From assembly GCF_000499845.2 (NCBI RefSeq), contig NC_023750.2, positions 5,577,478 to 5,641,477 on the forward strand: a DNA stretch of 64,000 nt. Direction: 5' to 3'. A model generated the notes under the pieces. It saw nothing but the letters and a program-made list of their open reading frames with translations, was not told the origin of the DNA and searched no databases. Made by a program: the position numbers and the translations under genes. The stretch comes from Phaseolus vulgaris (lineage: Eukaryota > Streptophyta > Magnoliopsida > Fabales > Fabaceae). Of this stretch, positions 23,682-35,707 are shown piece after piece. How positions within the stretch are numbered: the first letter of the stretch is position 1; each line of letters opens with the position of its first letter.

Positions 23682-25260
23682 ATGACAACTCCCTTTGTGT
23701 ACTTGGGACTACCGGTAGGTGGGTTTCATAAGTGTGGTGCTTGTTGGAACGAGGTGGTAGAGAAAATGCAGAGTAAACTGTCTAGGTGGAAAGGCAGGTG
23801 CTTGTCAATGGCAGGGGGGATTTGTTTGATCAAGTATGTTCTCTTCTCTATCCCACTTTTCTTTATGTCATTGTTTAAAATGCCCTCTGTGGTGGCAGAC
23901 AAGTTGGTTCGAATACAAAGGAATTTTCTTTGGGGATGGGGCTCCGAAGGAAGGAAAATTGCTTGGACTTCTTGGGACAAGGTGTGTGAGCCTCGGGACG
24001 TTGGTGGTCTTGGAATCGTTGATATTAGGAATTTTAACTTGGCTTTGTTAGGAAAGTGGATTTGGAGACTGGGAACGGATAAATGAGGGGTTGTGGAAAG
24101 AGATTCTTATTTCTAAATACGGTGGGTGGAGAAGTTTAAGAAAGGGTGGTAAGGTTAGTAAGGGCTCCCTCTGATGGAAAGATTTGAAGCAGGTTTGGGA
24201 TTCAAAGGGTTGGGGAAGAAGTTTTGAAGATGGGTTTAAGTGGAAAGTGGGTGACGGTAAGGATATCTCTTTCTGGGAGGATAGTTGGTTGAGTTGTGGT
24301 GCTTTGAATAGAGTTTTTTCGAGATTATACTCTCTAAGTTCGACCAAAGAGGCAAAGGTGGTTGAGCTTGGACATTAGCTTAATGATGTTTGGGTCTGGC
24401 AGTTGGACTGGTGAAGATCTTTTTTCAACTAGGAGAAGGCTTTGTTGGAACAGCGAGTTTAGAATTTACAAGAGGTGAAGCCGTTTGTGGGAGAGGAGGA
24501 CGTTTGGGTTTGGAAGGTTGGGGGATGTCTAACTTATGTTGAAAACTCAGCCTATGTTCACGTAAGGAGGGTTCAATGAGAGGAGTCTTCTTCAGTGTAT
24601 AGTAAGTTGTGGAGGTGTAAAGCCTTGCCTTCGGCTTTGATCACTGCTTGGAGGGTGTTGGAGAATAGGGTTGCCTCTATGGTTAATTTGACAAGGCGCG
24701 GAGTGGTGGTAGAAAATTCTTTGTGCTGTCTGTGTGGGGAGGAGGAAGAGTCATCTTGTCACTTGTTTTCGGTTTGCAGGTTTGCTTGGCGTGTCTGGTG
24801 TTTGTGCTTCGAGTGGCTTGGAGTATCGTTCGTGATCCACAAGGACCCTTTGACAAACTTTTCACAGTTCAGGATGAGTCAGGCTTCTGAGTCAGTTAAT
24901 GATGTCTGGAGTGCAATTTGGGTTGGTATAGTGAGCGAAATCTGGAAACATAGGAACTCGGTCATCTTCAATAGAGGTGTGGAAGATGTGTTTGAAGTGT
25001 TTGCTTCGATGCAAGTAAAGGTGTGGTCTTGGATTGTTGCAAAGTCTAATTCTGTTTATTTCCCTTATTCTAGTTGGGTTCTAAATCCTTTGGCTTGTAT
25101 GAGGCTGCTTCATTGATTCTAGTTAGAGTTGGTCTGGGTGTCAGTGTGTTGGGTTGGTAAACGCGTTTTTAGGTGTTTGATGTCTTGTTTTTCTGTATAA
25201 GGGTTGGACCACCCCTGAAGTAGTCCCTATTTATTTATTTTTTATTTCTGATAAAAAAAA

Positions 25261-25499
25261 CATCTAATTTTCTAGTTTAGCTATTGGTTATCATACTCCA
25301 CCAATGTCGTGATGCTTCTCTCTATTGGTGTCAACGTTGGTTCTCACTTTCCAACCATAGTTCCATCGTAGTTGTTATATGTCATCAGAACCATGCTTCT
25401 GCAAGTCTATTAAATAAACATTATCCTCCTCCAATATACATTTAAAAGGAATATTCTCTAACTTCACCTGGATATTTTCCCCTTCCAAAAATCAAACTT
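25261..25499 (-). pseudogene. Probable LINE ORF1 fragment
   Basis: On the minus strand short open pieces resemble the part of LINE ORF1 that follows the DUF4283 region (a block like VRTNKHVCSIFIEEE in the first LINE). It would be the continuation of the ORF1 fragment at 26,733-27,872 across the Gypsy LTR. Stops are present. Assignment is tentative. Confidence 0.4.
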
Positions 25500-26732
25500 T
25501 TCCCGACAACGACGCCAAAAACTTGATGACTTTTACGTAAATTGCATCGCATTGTCAGAAGTAATAATGTGTCCCTAAGAATAGATATCGAACCCACAAG
25601 GAATAGTTGAATATTCTAGTAGAATATTCGCTAAATATAAAATAGAATAATAAAAGTTGGTTTGAGAATTGTTATGATGGCAAAATTAACAAGAAAACAA
25701 ATCAAATATTTTTGGCTTCAAATGGGAAAATAGGGATTGAGTTTCATCTTTCTCACTCTTTTGTATTTAGATTAGCCTGATACTATTATGTCCTTTAATT
25801 GATATTGATGCCCGTATAAAAATTATTTATATCGATTCCTCGCATATAAAATTCTTAAGATGCCTCCTAAATATCGATTCCTCGCATATTTATAAAAACA
25901 ACTTAGTATCAAGATCAGACGTTGATAGTAATTAACATTTCAAGTCTATTCCTAGCACTCAAATATGTTAAGTATTATTGTTTAGGTCAGAACCATAAAA
26001 ATACTTTCCCGTCAGATTTAAGATTCTAGATCAAGAATTAGAAGCAAAACAATAATACCAATAATTAATCAAGAACATAATATTATATTCAGATATCACC
26101 TCAATACATAAGAGATCGAACAGATTACTCACAAATCCACAGGATAGAATTATCCACACATCTTCTAACACATTTTATTCTCCCAATTGGGTTACAAGTC
26201 ACTCAATGGTGTTTTCCTCTCAGTCTTGCACACTAGGATCGAGCCTCAAGCCCCCTATTTAACCTAATTTGCTAGGGTTAGGTGACTTCTTGTGTCACGC
26301 TAATGGGCTTGTTGATTAAAACATAAAATGGCTTAATGGTTCTGGCGCTTTCTCGCTCAAGCGAGAAAGGCGTCGATTTTTAACGCTACCACTGGAGCAT
26401 TCTCGCTCAAGCGAGAATGGGCTTGCTTGAGCGAGTTGCTCTGCTACTAAGTTGGGCTTTTTGTAATTTTGTGCGTTCCTAGGCCTTTCAAATTTCTCCT
26501 TTTAGCTTATATTATTCTTCTTTAGCCCAGTCATCTTCGTTCTTCCCTAAAAACCTGAAATTAACACCAAAATTTGGGAATAAAATGTTCTTATTCAAAA
26601 TAAAGATCATAAAATATGTAAAAAGGTACAAATTCATAAATTAGATATTATTTTATATGTAATTCAACAATTAATACTCATAATTGCCTATATTTTAATA
26701 TGAAATATTACTGAAATTAGGAATTTATCACA
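25500..26732 (-). mobile_element. Gypsy 5' LTR with adjoining primer site, truncated element
   Basis: The LTR is 25,524-26,732 on the minus strand (TG...CA), followed in element sense by a primer-site-like stretch (minus strand of 25,500-25,523) of the GGCGTCGTTGTCGGG type, as in Athila/Tat-like Gypsy elements. No internal genes remain. The LTR carries two near-perfect dyads built on CTCGCTCAAGCGAG (26,350-26,420). Partial copies of this LTR lie at 37,166-37,584, 46,050-46,468 and 61,653-61,872. Position 26,511/26,512 is the unoccupied site at which the 24-kb Helitron sits in the other copy. Confidence 0.8.
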
Positions 26733-27872
26733 GCACCATGAAGACGTCGGATCCTTTCCTCTCAGGGAACCTCCAAGATTATACCCTAACGAACAACCCT
26801 TAATATCCACCGTGGCATCTTCCCTGATAATATTTCTCAATGCATCAATGTTTGCTTCCCCTGAGAACCCATAAGCAAAGGACGTTTGGGATTCAAAATC
26901 TAAAACGGCATCTACAGATTGTCTATCCCAATAACAGTGACAAAGATTATGTTATGGGACCGTGCACTCGTCAACCAGAGAAATTTGATAAAGCGTTTCG
27001 TTAATCCTCGTGTACGAAGTCAGTTTTGCTTCATAACTCACAGTGACTCTGATTTTAAATATAGCGTATTCTTAATTCCTCCAAAGCTAGAGTAGCTTCG
27101 TCCACCTCAACCAGTAAAGTTGTAATTTTTTCGAAGCATTTTCTATTCCATAATTACAGGGGTAAACCCCTACATCATACCCAAACAAGTTTATCTACTA
27201 CTACAAATTGATCTTCCCATGGAACAATGGTGTTGAACAAATTCTCGAACCATTTTTTAACCTTGTTTTTGTCTTCCCCCATTAAAAGCACGTGAAAACC
27301 TCCCAAAATTTTGATCTTTATGAAATTGTAGCCGCCCAAAATGAAGCTTTCATTCAAGTCTTCTACCTTGCTTAAATCAGAAACTCTCCCAATGTAGCAA
27401 TCTTTGAGCCACTCTTTGGGTGTTTCTTCCACATTTATTGCATTTACTCTTACCCTGCTTCGTGAGTGTGCTCTGTTTCCATACTTGACAGCCTGTGCGT
27501 AAGATTGATTCTTATATGTTGCCCTCCACACTTTTTTGCCCACTTTTTCTTCCTGCTTTGTCTTCACTTTCAGTTTATCATTTCATTCCTTTCTAGACTT
27601 TGTTGTCTTGTAATATTTAGGCCTATTAACATTGACTTTCCAGCTTTCAATCTAGATAGAGTCCAACTTTTCTCCAACTCCCTCATGTTCTGAACACCCA
27701 TAAATCTAACAAATCTAAATCTTTGTTTCATAACAATTAGTCTGCTGGATATAAAAATATCACTGACCTTCCTCATCTTTGAAAAACCTTCCACATGTCC
27801 ACCTCCTTGAAATTGTAGGGAAAGTTTGACAAGAAGAAGGGTGTTCCCCTTCCATGATCCATATGCATTCAT
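26733..27872 (-). pseudogene. LINE ORF1 fragment (RRM plus DUF4283-like)
   Basis: Two open pieces on the minus strand, 27,570-27,872 (100 codons; RRM-like with FVRFMGV as RNP1) and 27,175-27,567 (130 codons; start of the DUF4283-like part), lie in different frames. Degenerate continuation reaches the Gypsy LTR at 26,732. A direct copy of 26,733-27,635 is present at 61,873-62,789, and 27,853 marks the outer end of the inverted repeat. Confidence 0.8.
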
Positions 27873-28437
27873 ATTTCGTCGTTATCATGTCATCATTGTG
27901 TAATACTATTGTGTACTACTTCTTCCTTCGGTTTGACATTATCATTGTCATTGTCTTCACCACAACACTTTTACTTCAAAATCTAAGTAGGTGTTGCTCT
28001 TAATTTTTAATTTTTTAAAGATTGTTATTAATTGAATGATTCTCTTTCATTTTAAGCTTTTTTTTAATTATATTTTTGAGTTTAGAGTATTTGACTCCAA
28101 TAAATTAAATTGTTTTATTTTTTACTTCATACTTTAGACTTTCCACTGCCAAAATGTCAAAACAATTGAATATGGATGTCAAAATAGTTTCTTAATTTTG
28201 TAAAATCATAATCAATGTTGTGTGCAATATAATTTCCTCTATATTGTTTTATTAACATTTACTTATGTATCTCTAACTAATTACACCACATATCTAAAAA
28301 AATAGATAATTGATAATTAATAACAATTTTTATATTTAAATTAATTAAACATTTCCTAACTAGTGTTTTTTTTTTCTTATTAGTAAAATTCTATAAGCCG
28401 ACGTCTTATATCTCAAGGTTATGAATTTCATTTTTTT
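27873..28437. other. Intergenic AT-rich DNA, no gene seen
   Basis: LINE 5' flank and AT-rich sequence with an inverted copy at about 60,270-60,850. No open frame or RNA gene recognised. Confidence 0.6.
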
Positions 28438-28905
28438 AAATATCATAGTTAGATAAGTTTATGAAATGTATTTCACATAACAAGTAAAGAAACACGTTTT
28501 CTGTAAAAAAAAATTGTTATATATATATAATGATGTTAAGAGTTAAACATAAACTTATTTTTAAAATAATAGCATTAAATTGTGCTAAATATGACTCTAA
28601 GTTTTTCACACAGTTTAATAACAACAATAAATGTCTTTTATTGAAATAATTTTAATATATAAAATAATATTATTCTTTTAATAAACATATTACTTTTATA
28701 TACTTAAAATACATTAGTGTAATTTATTTGGATTAAAACTAAAGGTAACTATTAAAATTTCAGATCATCAGAATATTAAATATTTTAATAAAAATCGAGT
28801 CCTACAATTTAAATCTTTCTAGATAGCCAATAACCATTTAAGAATATATTTACTATTCAAAATAAGAAGTCACCTACTATTTACTATTTTATTTAATTGA
28901 AATAA
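28438..28905 (-). repeat. Fragment of polygalacturonase upstream flank
   Basis: Colinear, with many differences, with 175-650 and 35,890-36,355, the DNA upstream of PG, in the same orientation. It lies about 2.2 kb beyond the 3' end of the left PG copy, as expected if PG units were once arranged head to tail. Confidence 0.75.
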
Positions 28906-29335
28906 TTATATACCAATTTAGAAACTATTTAACAATAATATAAACTAATTTAAAAACTAATTTTTTTTTTTAGTTTCTAAAATGGTCTCTAATTTAGTTA
29001 TCATTGCAATTAATTATTTTGGTCTTTAAAACTTGGTTTCTATTTCATGATTTTCTTGTAGTGAACCATTAGCTACCAATGTTTTAGCTACTTACTATTT
29101 TATATTCTAAATTAGTCTCTATTAATATTTAGAGACTAATTTAGAAACTAAAATATTAGTAGGTAAAATATTGGTAGCTAATTTAGATACCAATTTAGAA
29201 ACTATTTTATAAAGTTTTTATTAATAATAGAAATCATTTTAGATACAATAATTTATCTAATTTAGTCAATATAGTGACTAAGTACTTTTTTATTGTCTCA
29301 AAATTTAGTCACTATTTAATGATTTTCTTATAATA
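28906..29335. repeat. CACTA-like MITE cluster
   Basis: Contains the terminus TTTTCTTGTAGTG (complement CACTACAAGAAAA) ending at 29,063, a canonical CACTA end, and a second related unit running to about 29,335. Internal words such as 'tagaaactaatttag' are repeated in both orientations. Inverted counterpart at about 54,302-54,735. Confidence 0.65.
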
Positions 29336-29539
29336 ATCTTAACTTTTCCTAAAATGCAATACATAAAAATAAGGTCAATCATCTACCAGTTCAAATAAAT
29401 ATTTTTGTATTTTATCAAAATTTAAATGATTAATAAATATTTTAATTTTGATAATTTATAAAATGAAGCAAATATTTTAAAGTTTCATTATTTTTTTATA
29501 TTTAATTAAAGATAAATGTCTTAGGATGGACGTCACAAT

Positions 29540-30060
29540 ATACTAATACCTTCTCCGGTCTAAACTTGAATTTGGTTTCAAATGTTTTTTTAAATATAGT
29601 TTTTTACTTAGAAGTGACAAAGTGGATATTGACTGATAGATTGCTAACAATGTATATCCGTAAAAAAATATATAAAATAAAATGAAACACTTCAGGAGTG
29701 TCCCAACTCTTATATAAAAAATTATCAAGGACAATCTGCTCAACACTTGACCTACATATAAATTTCACACTCTTTAAACCACCAAACAAATCCTCAAGAT
29801 TGAAAAGGAAAGGTAGGTCACATTAAAAGAAATCATCATCTATTCTAACAATGTCCTTATAATCGGTCTTTAGTAAAAAGAGGACAAAACATAATACAAA
29901 CAAAACAACCCCTGATACAACCAAAGACCCACAAACATATTTACAATCAAATTTCCTCACGCAAACAACAATCAAGCTAAGAAAATATATCCACTAGATA
30001 TGTTCTATCATCGTTAAAATGCATCAGCTTGCGGTTTTTTTGCTATTGTTTATCAACATC
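29540..30060 (-). repeat. Degenerate LINE 3'-end fragment
   Basis: On the minus strand the stretch around 29,610-29,710 resembles LINE 3' tails ('gttgggacactcctgaag', compare 25,200-25,260). No coding domain remains. Counterpart in the right arm at about 53,575-54,090. Confidence 0.5.
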
Positions 30061-30129
30061 GATGTGATATTGAGAGTTTTGAATTTAAGAGAATAATAGG
30101 AGCTATTTTAAATCGTAGCTCATGTTATA

Positions 30130-30590
30130 CTATAAGAAAAAACATTAATTAAATAAATTTAAAGACAAAAAATTAATTAGTCATTATATTAATTAAATTA
30201 AATATTATTTTAGAGACTAATAAATTATTAATATTTAAAGTTATTTTTATTATTAATAAATATTTATAAAGTATTAACTACTAATATTTTATATTGATAT
30301 TTAATTTAGATATAAAGTATTAACTACTAATATTTTATATTATAAATTAGTTTTTAAAAGATTAATTTAGAATATAAAGTAGTTAGAAGCTAACATTTTG
30401 ATAGCTAATGGATTGATACCAATCTAAAAACTACTTCATGAATTTTTATGAATGATAGAAACTATTTCAGATATCAATCATTAATTTAGTTGATAAAATA
30501 ATCTCCAATTAGTCTATAGTAACTAATTATTTTGATATTTAAATTTAGTTTCTATTCAATAATTTTCTTGGAATAATTTTTTTTATGTAA
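30130..30590. repeat. CACTA-like MITE, degenerate
   Basis: Same family as 28,906-29,335 and 30,760-31,140, with dyad-related ends near 'aagaaaa...' and 'ttttctt'. The point where arm identity changes from about 95% to near 100% lies at about 30,205, inside it. Mirror at 53,044-53,504. Confidence 0.55.
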
Positions 30591-30759
30591 AACTTATATG
30601 ATTATGATCATTTGGGGATTTTGTAAGTAAGGAACAGTAGGAAGAAAATAAGTAAATAAAAAAACACACTAAATTCACAATATCTCTGCTGACAAAATGC
30701 CATGAATATAGGGAGTATCTAACAAAAGCTAAATTTCCCTTCCATTATATTATATCCAC

Positions 30760-31140
30760 CACTTTCAAGAAAATCATGAAATAAGACTCAATTTTAGAGA
30801 AAAAAAATAATTAGTTGTTATAATGACTAAATTAGAGACCATTTTAGAAACTAAATAAAAAATGGTTTCTAATTTAGTTTCTATTATTGTTAAATGATTT
30901 CTAAATTGGTATCTAATTAGCTACCAAGATTTTTGCTACCAAATTTAGAACGTAAATAATTGGTAGTTAAAACATTGGTAACTAATCAGATACCAATTTA
31001 AAAATTATTTAACAATAATATAAACTAATTTAGAAACTATTTTTTTTTTAGTTTTTAAAATGGTCTCTAATTTAGTCACTATAATAGCTAATTATTTTTA
31101 GTCTTTAAAATTCGTTTCTTTTCATGATTTTTTTGTAGTG
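30760..31140. repeat. CACTA-like MITE abutting the left PG stop codon
   Basis: 381 bp from CACTTTCAAGAAAA (30,760) to TTTTTGTAGTG (31,140), internally dyad-related. It ends 1 bp from the PG stop codon complement at 31,142, so any PG 3' UTR must be transposon sequence. No target duplication is seen. Mirror at 52,493-52,873. Confidence 0.7.
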
Positions 31141-31141
31141 T

Positions 31142-34100
31142 TTATACACAAGATACTTTTGGAACAGTGTCTACAAACGTCCCATTAACCATATTCTTGC
31201 AAAAGGCAAAAGCTATTTTGATTGATTTTGAAGGGACAATGAAAATTTGATCCAATGTAATGTTGAAACAACCAGATGGGCTACAGTTCAAGTTAATTGC
31301 CTTGGCACTGGCAGAAGTGCCCTTGAACCCTCTGAAAGTCACTTCACTCACCTTCACTGCATCTTCCTGTTTCCAAACATATTTCAAATCACGATTAGCA
31401 AGTCATGATGAAAAATTGTTGAAATCACGTTTGAAATAGTAATGTGAATGCAAATTCAAATGTATACCACTTTATTTGGCACTTCATTTGGAGTTTTAAT
31501 CCCATAGAATTGGTCTATAATAATTGAATTTTGAACATCTTCTAGTATGATTTCCTCATACGTGATTTTTCTTGCATAGCCTGATCCACCCTGCATCAAA
31601 TCAGAGAATATAAAGATATATAATAATTAAATTGGTATCATGAGACACTGAAAGATGAATTAAATATATCCTAATGAAAGTTAACAATAAAGTGGTTCAT
31701 AAGTTCAAGTTTTCTTATACTATTTAGATGTGTTAAACTATTTGAGACTGTCCAGTGGTTCAAGACCATCCGATGGGTATCATCGTCTAAATGGATATTA
31801 GCGTATGTTGAATAATTGTTATTTTGGATGGTCTAGTCCTTCTATTCAAATTTTCTATAATTGTTAGTGTTTTATGTTATTTTGAAATTGAACCACTATA
31901 CACGTGTTTGGTTTGTATGAGAAACATCTTTAGTAGAAAGTTGTAAGACGATTATTTTGTGTCTTCTACTTTAAAACTTGAATTAGAGAGTTGCTCTTTA
32001 ATATAAAAGTTGAGAATTTCACTAGGAGGATGTAGAGAAAAATTTCAAATTATAAATCTCATAAATTATCATAACAAAGACGTAGACTAATTATAATCTA
32101 ATCAGAGTGAATTTTGTGTGTGATTTTTGTACTTTGTTCTACCCTATTTTGTGTTCTCATTTTCATTTTCAAATTATGTATTTTCGTATTATATTAACTG
32201 ATTAGTGAATTGTATTTGTTCTTAAGGATCATATAGAAGCATTATATATGAGTTACTCACCGGCCATGTCTTGATTCTTGCACCATTTGTAGTGTCAATG
32301 AAACTGCAATTTCATACATGTACCTCTTCAACTGTCTCATGAGATTGATTTCTACCAAGGCTTCCAATGCTGAGTTATTCAGACATGTTTCATTAGATCT
32401 CATGCACACAATTCCATCAGATATTTAACTTCATTCATACATGAATTTTTAAGTGCAATTTAACATTGCAGAAACTATATGATAAATTTTTATACAAACC
32501 TTATTCCATGGCCTCCTTGGCAAACAAGTCTAGTGGCATTGATATAAGAACAACCACCATTGATCGCAATACAATCATCACCTGCTTAGAAAGACAAGGT
32601 CAAATATAGTGTTTCACACACTAATTAGTTTAAAATGCACACTCAAATTTTATTATAAACTGAAAAAGTTTTTTTTTCACGAAAATAATGTAATTTTTTT
32701 TACAAATTACAATTTTTGATGAATTTTTTATTTATAAAAATGATAGGTTGTATACTATTTAGATAATTTTTGAGTCATTGTTTTGGGTGGCTTGGTGTGT
32801 CGCTTGTGTTTCACAACAATCCTGTGTCAAATTTTGTACAGTTTAGGATGTGCAATGCTTCAGGTCCGGTTAATGATATTTGGAGTGTAATTTGGGTTGG
32901 AGTAGTGAGTGAAATCTGAAAGCACAAGAACAATGTCATCTTTAAAAGGGGCGTTGCTGGCGCGTCTGAAGTGTTCGCAATGGTTCAAGTAAAGGTTTGG
33001 TCTTGGATTTCTTCAAAATCTCATTTTGGTTTGTTCTCTTATTCTAGTTGGTGTTTTGACCTATTTGGCTTGTATGAGGCTAGTTTCTAGATGCCTTGTT
33101 TGAGAATTTTTATTTTATTTGGCTGTGTGGCTTTGTTAGTATGGTAGGCATCTCTTGGTAGGAGGAAGATAAAGTACAATTTTGTATAAAACTTATCACT
33201 CCTGAAATGGTTCATATTTATTATTATTTTTATTTCTAGTAAAAAAAACCATTTAGATAATTGTAGAGTGAAAGTCATACATAAATCATATAATTTCAAC
33301 GTAAAACAACAATTGAAATCGTACACCACTCTAAAATAGTTCCGATAATGTACAATTTATCTATTTTTGCAAAAGAAATTATTCAAAAAAATCATAATTT
33401 ATGAAAAAAAAATGCAAAAACTCTGAATAAGATATTTGTTTGTCATCTATATTTTAAGCATTTTCTCCATGTTATCATCTTAAAACTGCAAGTAAAGTGT
33501 TTAGAAGCATGTTGTTGTTCTTCTTAGTTTACCTGTTGCAAGAGTGGAATCTTCAATTGCTACATTTTTGGAACCAGCAATGTCAAAGCCATCAGTGTTA
33601 GGGCTATTTGGAGGAGAATTGATATTGATCTGAGAGAAGAGTGCACCATCCAAGCCATTTACAGATATGTGAGCTCCAGGGCTGTTACTCATACTCAGAG
33701 ATTTCACAGTAAGACCATTGCAACCATGGAAACGCAAGGACTGCATCACATTCATATCAAAATTTTCACTAACAAGGCATTGAGATTAACAAAAAAAACT
33801 GTAATCTTATTCATAAGAACCGAAGTGAAAACTTTACATACTGTTGGTCTTCTGCATTTTCTGCATTTCTCCCACCAAGTAGAACCATTGCCATCAATGC
33901 TTCCTCCATCAGCATCAATTGTTAGACCATTTACATTAAATATCTGAATCCAACTAAAAGAATCACCAACCCATTCATTCATAGATGGAGCTACTATTTT
34001 CCCTTCAAACTGCAACAAATTTGGAGAAAAATACAAAACAAAAAAAAGAAGAAAACTATCAGACTTTCATCATCATGTAGATAATTTTTTATCGACAAAA

Positions 34101-35592
34101 AAAAAATACATTTTAAGAGTATTTCAGTATAAAACTATCAAGAAATCTATATTTGGAAATCATGGAAAAATGGTTTGTTTGAGTTGGTTTCTTTCTCACG
34201 AGTTGAAATTAATAAAGAGTTAAAGTACTTTTGAATTTCTTGTTAGAAAGTTAGAGAATAAATTTAAGATTTTTAGATAATTAAAGTTTTGTACTAGAGT
34301 TGAAATATCTAAAATACTTCATATTTATTAATTTTTAGTATTGATAAATAATTTTTTTTTGAACTTTTACTCTAGTTGAATAAATGATGTATATACAATA
34401 AATATTTCAATCAATGAAAACAATTTGGATATCTAGTAAAAGAAATTAAATGTGATGAATAATTGATGTGATTCATAAAGCATATACCAACACTCTTAAA
34501 ATAATGTATTAACTAAACATATTTTGATTATATATGAGAATTGTGATACTCAAAAATCATCATTTTCAAATGAAAAAAAAAATTCATTTTTGTATTGAAA
34601 CACTTTATAATGATGTTATCAAATATTGTTGGTTAGTCATACCTTAATGCCAACATTTGGGGTTTTGCATGGACCACTTATGTTTAATCTTTTCACCAAA
34701 AATATTTTGCTTAAAGGTATAAGTAGACTTGCTGGCCCTTGATCTTCACACACACCTTGCCATGCTTTTGCAATTGCCTACAATCAATTAGAACACATAT
34801 GGTTAAGGATCACTTCATGGTTAGAACAAAAAAAAAATATTACAATCAACTTCAAATACATTCAAAGATTCTTGAAAAAAAAATCAATTCTTACATTAAT
34901 TTTACAAACATTATTATTTTTTATCAACAATAAATAAATAAAATTAAAAAAAATCAAAGATGTCTTAACCCTTATACAATAAAATAAAAAAAAAACAAAA
35001 AAAAAAATAGCATGTGGAAAAAATATATAGAAAGTATCAAGACCATCCAACCATAAACATGTATATTATAAAGTCGATTAGAATATATTACGAAGTGGAC
35101 TTTAAGCCTAACTCAACCCCATAAATCCAGCTCATAAGGTTGAGGTTTGCACCCACTTATATACTATGAAAGACTCTAATCTCTAATCGATGTGAGATCT
35201 CCAACAGAATAAAAAAATAATTAAAATAAATAAACATAAACACATTCTAATTAATATTAAAATGATATTAAAGTTTAAATAAGGTGAGAGATTGATATTT
35301 AAAAGATCAATATTTTAAAAGTAAACCATATATTTTAAAGATATGGGATTTATTTATTTATTTAAATAATTAAGGTGAAGCAAAACCAAGAATGAAGAAA
35401 GCAAGAGATATATATGAAGTGAGATAAAGAGAGTAAGAAAGTAAAAAAGGGAAATACATTTGAATCATCACTTGTGCCATCACCATGAGCTCCAAAATCC
35501 ATCACATTAAAAAATTTTACTTGGGTTTCAGCATTGCTGAATGTGGCTGAAATAAAACCTAGAATCAAGATACAAGTGATTAACCTTTGCAT
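31142..35592 (-). pseudogene. Polygalacturonase (GH28), left-arm copy with premature stop
   Basis: Eight-exon pectin-hydrolysing enzyme gene on the minus strand: 35,458-35,592; 34,643-34,777; 33,842-34,009; 33,533-33,740; 32,500-32,581; 32,261-32,369; 31,468-31,590; 31,142-31,366, all GT-AG. The exons I compared match the right-arm copy except for one base: 32,312 makes codon 262 TGA instead of TGG. Motifs SPNTD, GDDC and GHG are encoded before the stop; RIK and the C-terminal third are lost, so an active enzyme is not expected. A signal peptide is predicted at residues 1-21. Intron 4 holds a LINE fragment. An unedited sequencing or assembly error at this base is the main alternative. Confidence 0.9.
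32769..33250 (+). mobile_element. 5'-truncated LINE in PG intron 4 (left arm)
   Basis: 482 bp of LINE 3' end ending in an A-run (33,241-33,248), flanked by a perfect 12-bp target duplication ATTTAGATAATT (32,757-32,768 and 33,251-33,262). It is homologous to 24,830-25,260, the end of ORF2 and 3' UTR of the second LINE. It lies antisense to PG. The same insertion is in the right-arm copy, so it predates the inverted duplication. Confidence 0.93.
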
Positions 35593-35640
35593 TTTTAACA
35601 AATTCAGGAATAACACTATTTTGGATTATTTGTGAAAGGA

Positions 35641-35648
35641 TTTATATA
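35641..35648 (-). promoter_or_regulatory. PG TATA box (left copy)
   Basis: TATATAAA on the minus strand, 49 bp upstream of the ATG at 35,592; identical in the right copy. Position fits a TATA element with a very short 5' UTR. Confidence 0.6.
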
Positions 35649-35707
35649 GGGTTTAAATAGATTCTTCATTATGTAATTGGAAAAACAAAATTAAATGCTC
35701 AAGATCT

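Larger units (their letters stand above)
14874..25116 (+). pseudogene. LINE 2 ORF2 remnant, interrupted
   Basis: Starts with an endonuclease domain carrying the LQET motif (about residues 36-39), continues with GDFN near 15,298 and a degenerate FDH in place of SDH near 15,550, then reverse transcriptase (16,200-17,156) with intact YADD near 16,970. After the LTR insertion it resumes at 23,682 with the RT thumb/connection region and ends with a zf-RVT domain (24,595-25,116). Frameshifts occur near 15,060, 15,190, 15,690, 16,375-16,429 and several times between 24,085 and 24,595; a stop lies at 15,323. The shift near 15,690 coincides with a 26-bp tandem duplication. It cannot make a full protein. 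Confidence 0.9.
14076..25260 (+). mobile_element. Second L1-type LINE, 5'-truncated, split by an LTR element
   Basis: A plus-strand LINE. It begins within the C-terminal half of ORF1 (about 14,087), continues through ORF2 and ends in a short A-run at about 25,253-25,260 after a 3' UTR of about 135 bp. The RT region is interrupted at 17,157-23,681 by a gag-only LTR element with a perfect 5-bp target duplication. Its 3' tail resembles the LINE piece in PG intron 4 (32,769-33,250) and the tail at 1,104-1,165, so these belong to one family. Confidence 0.88.
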
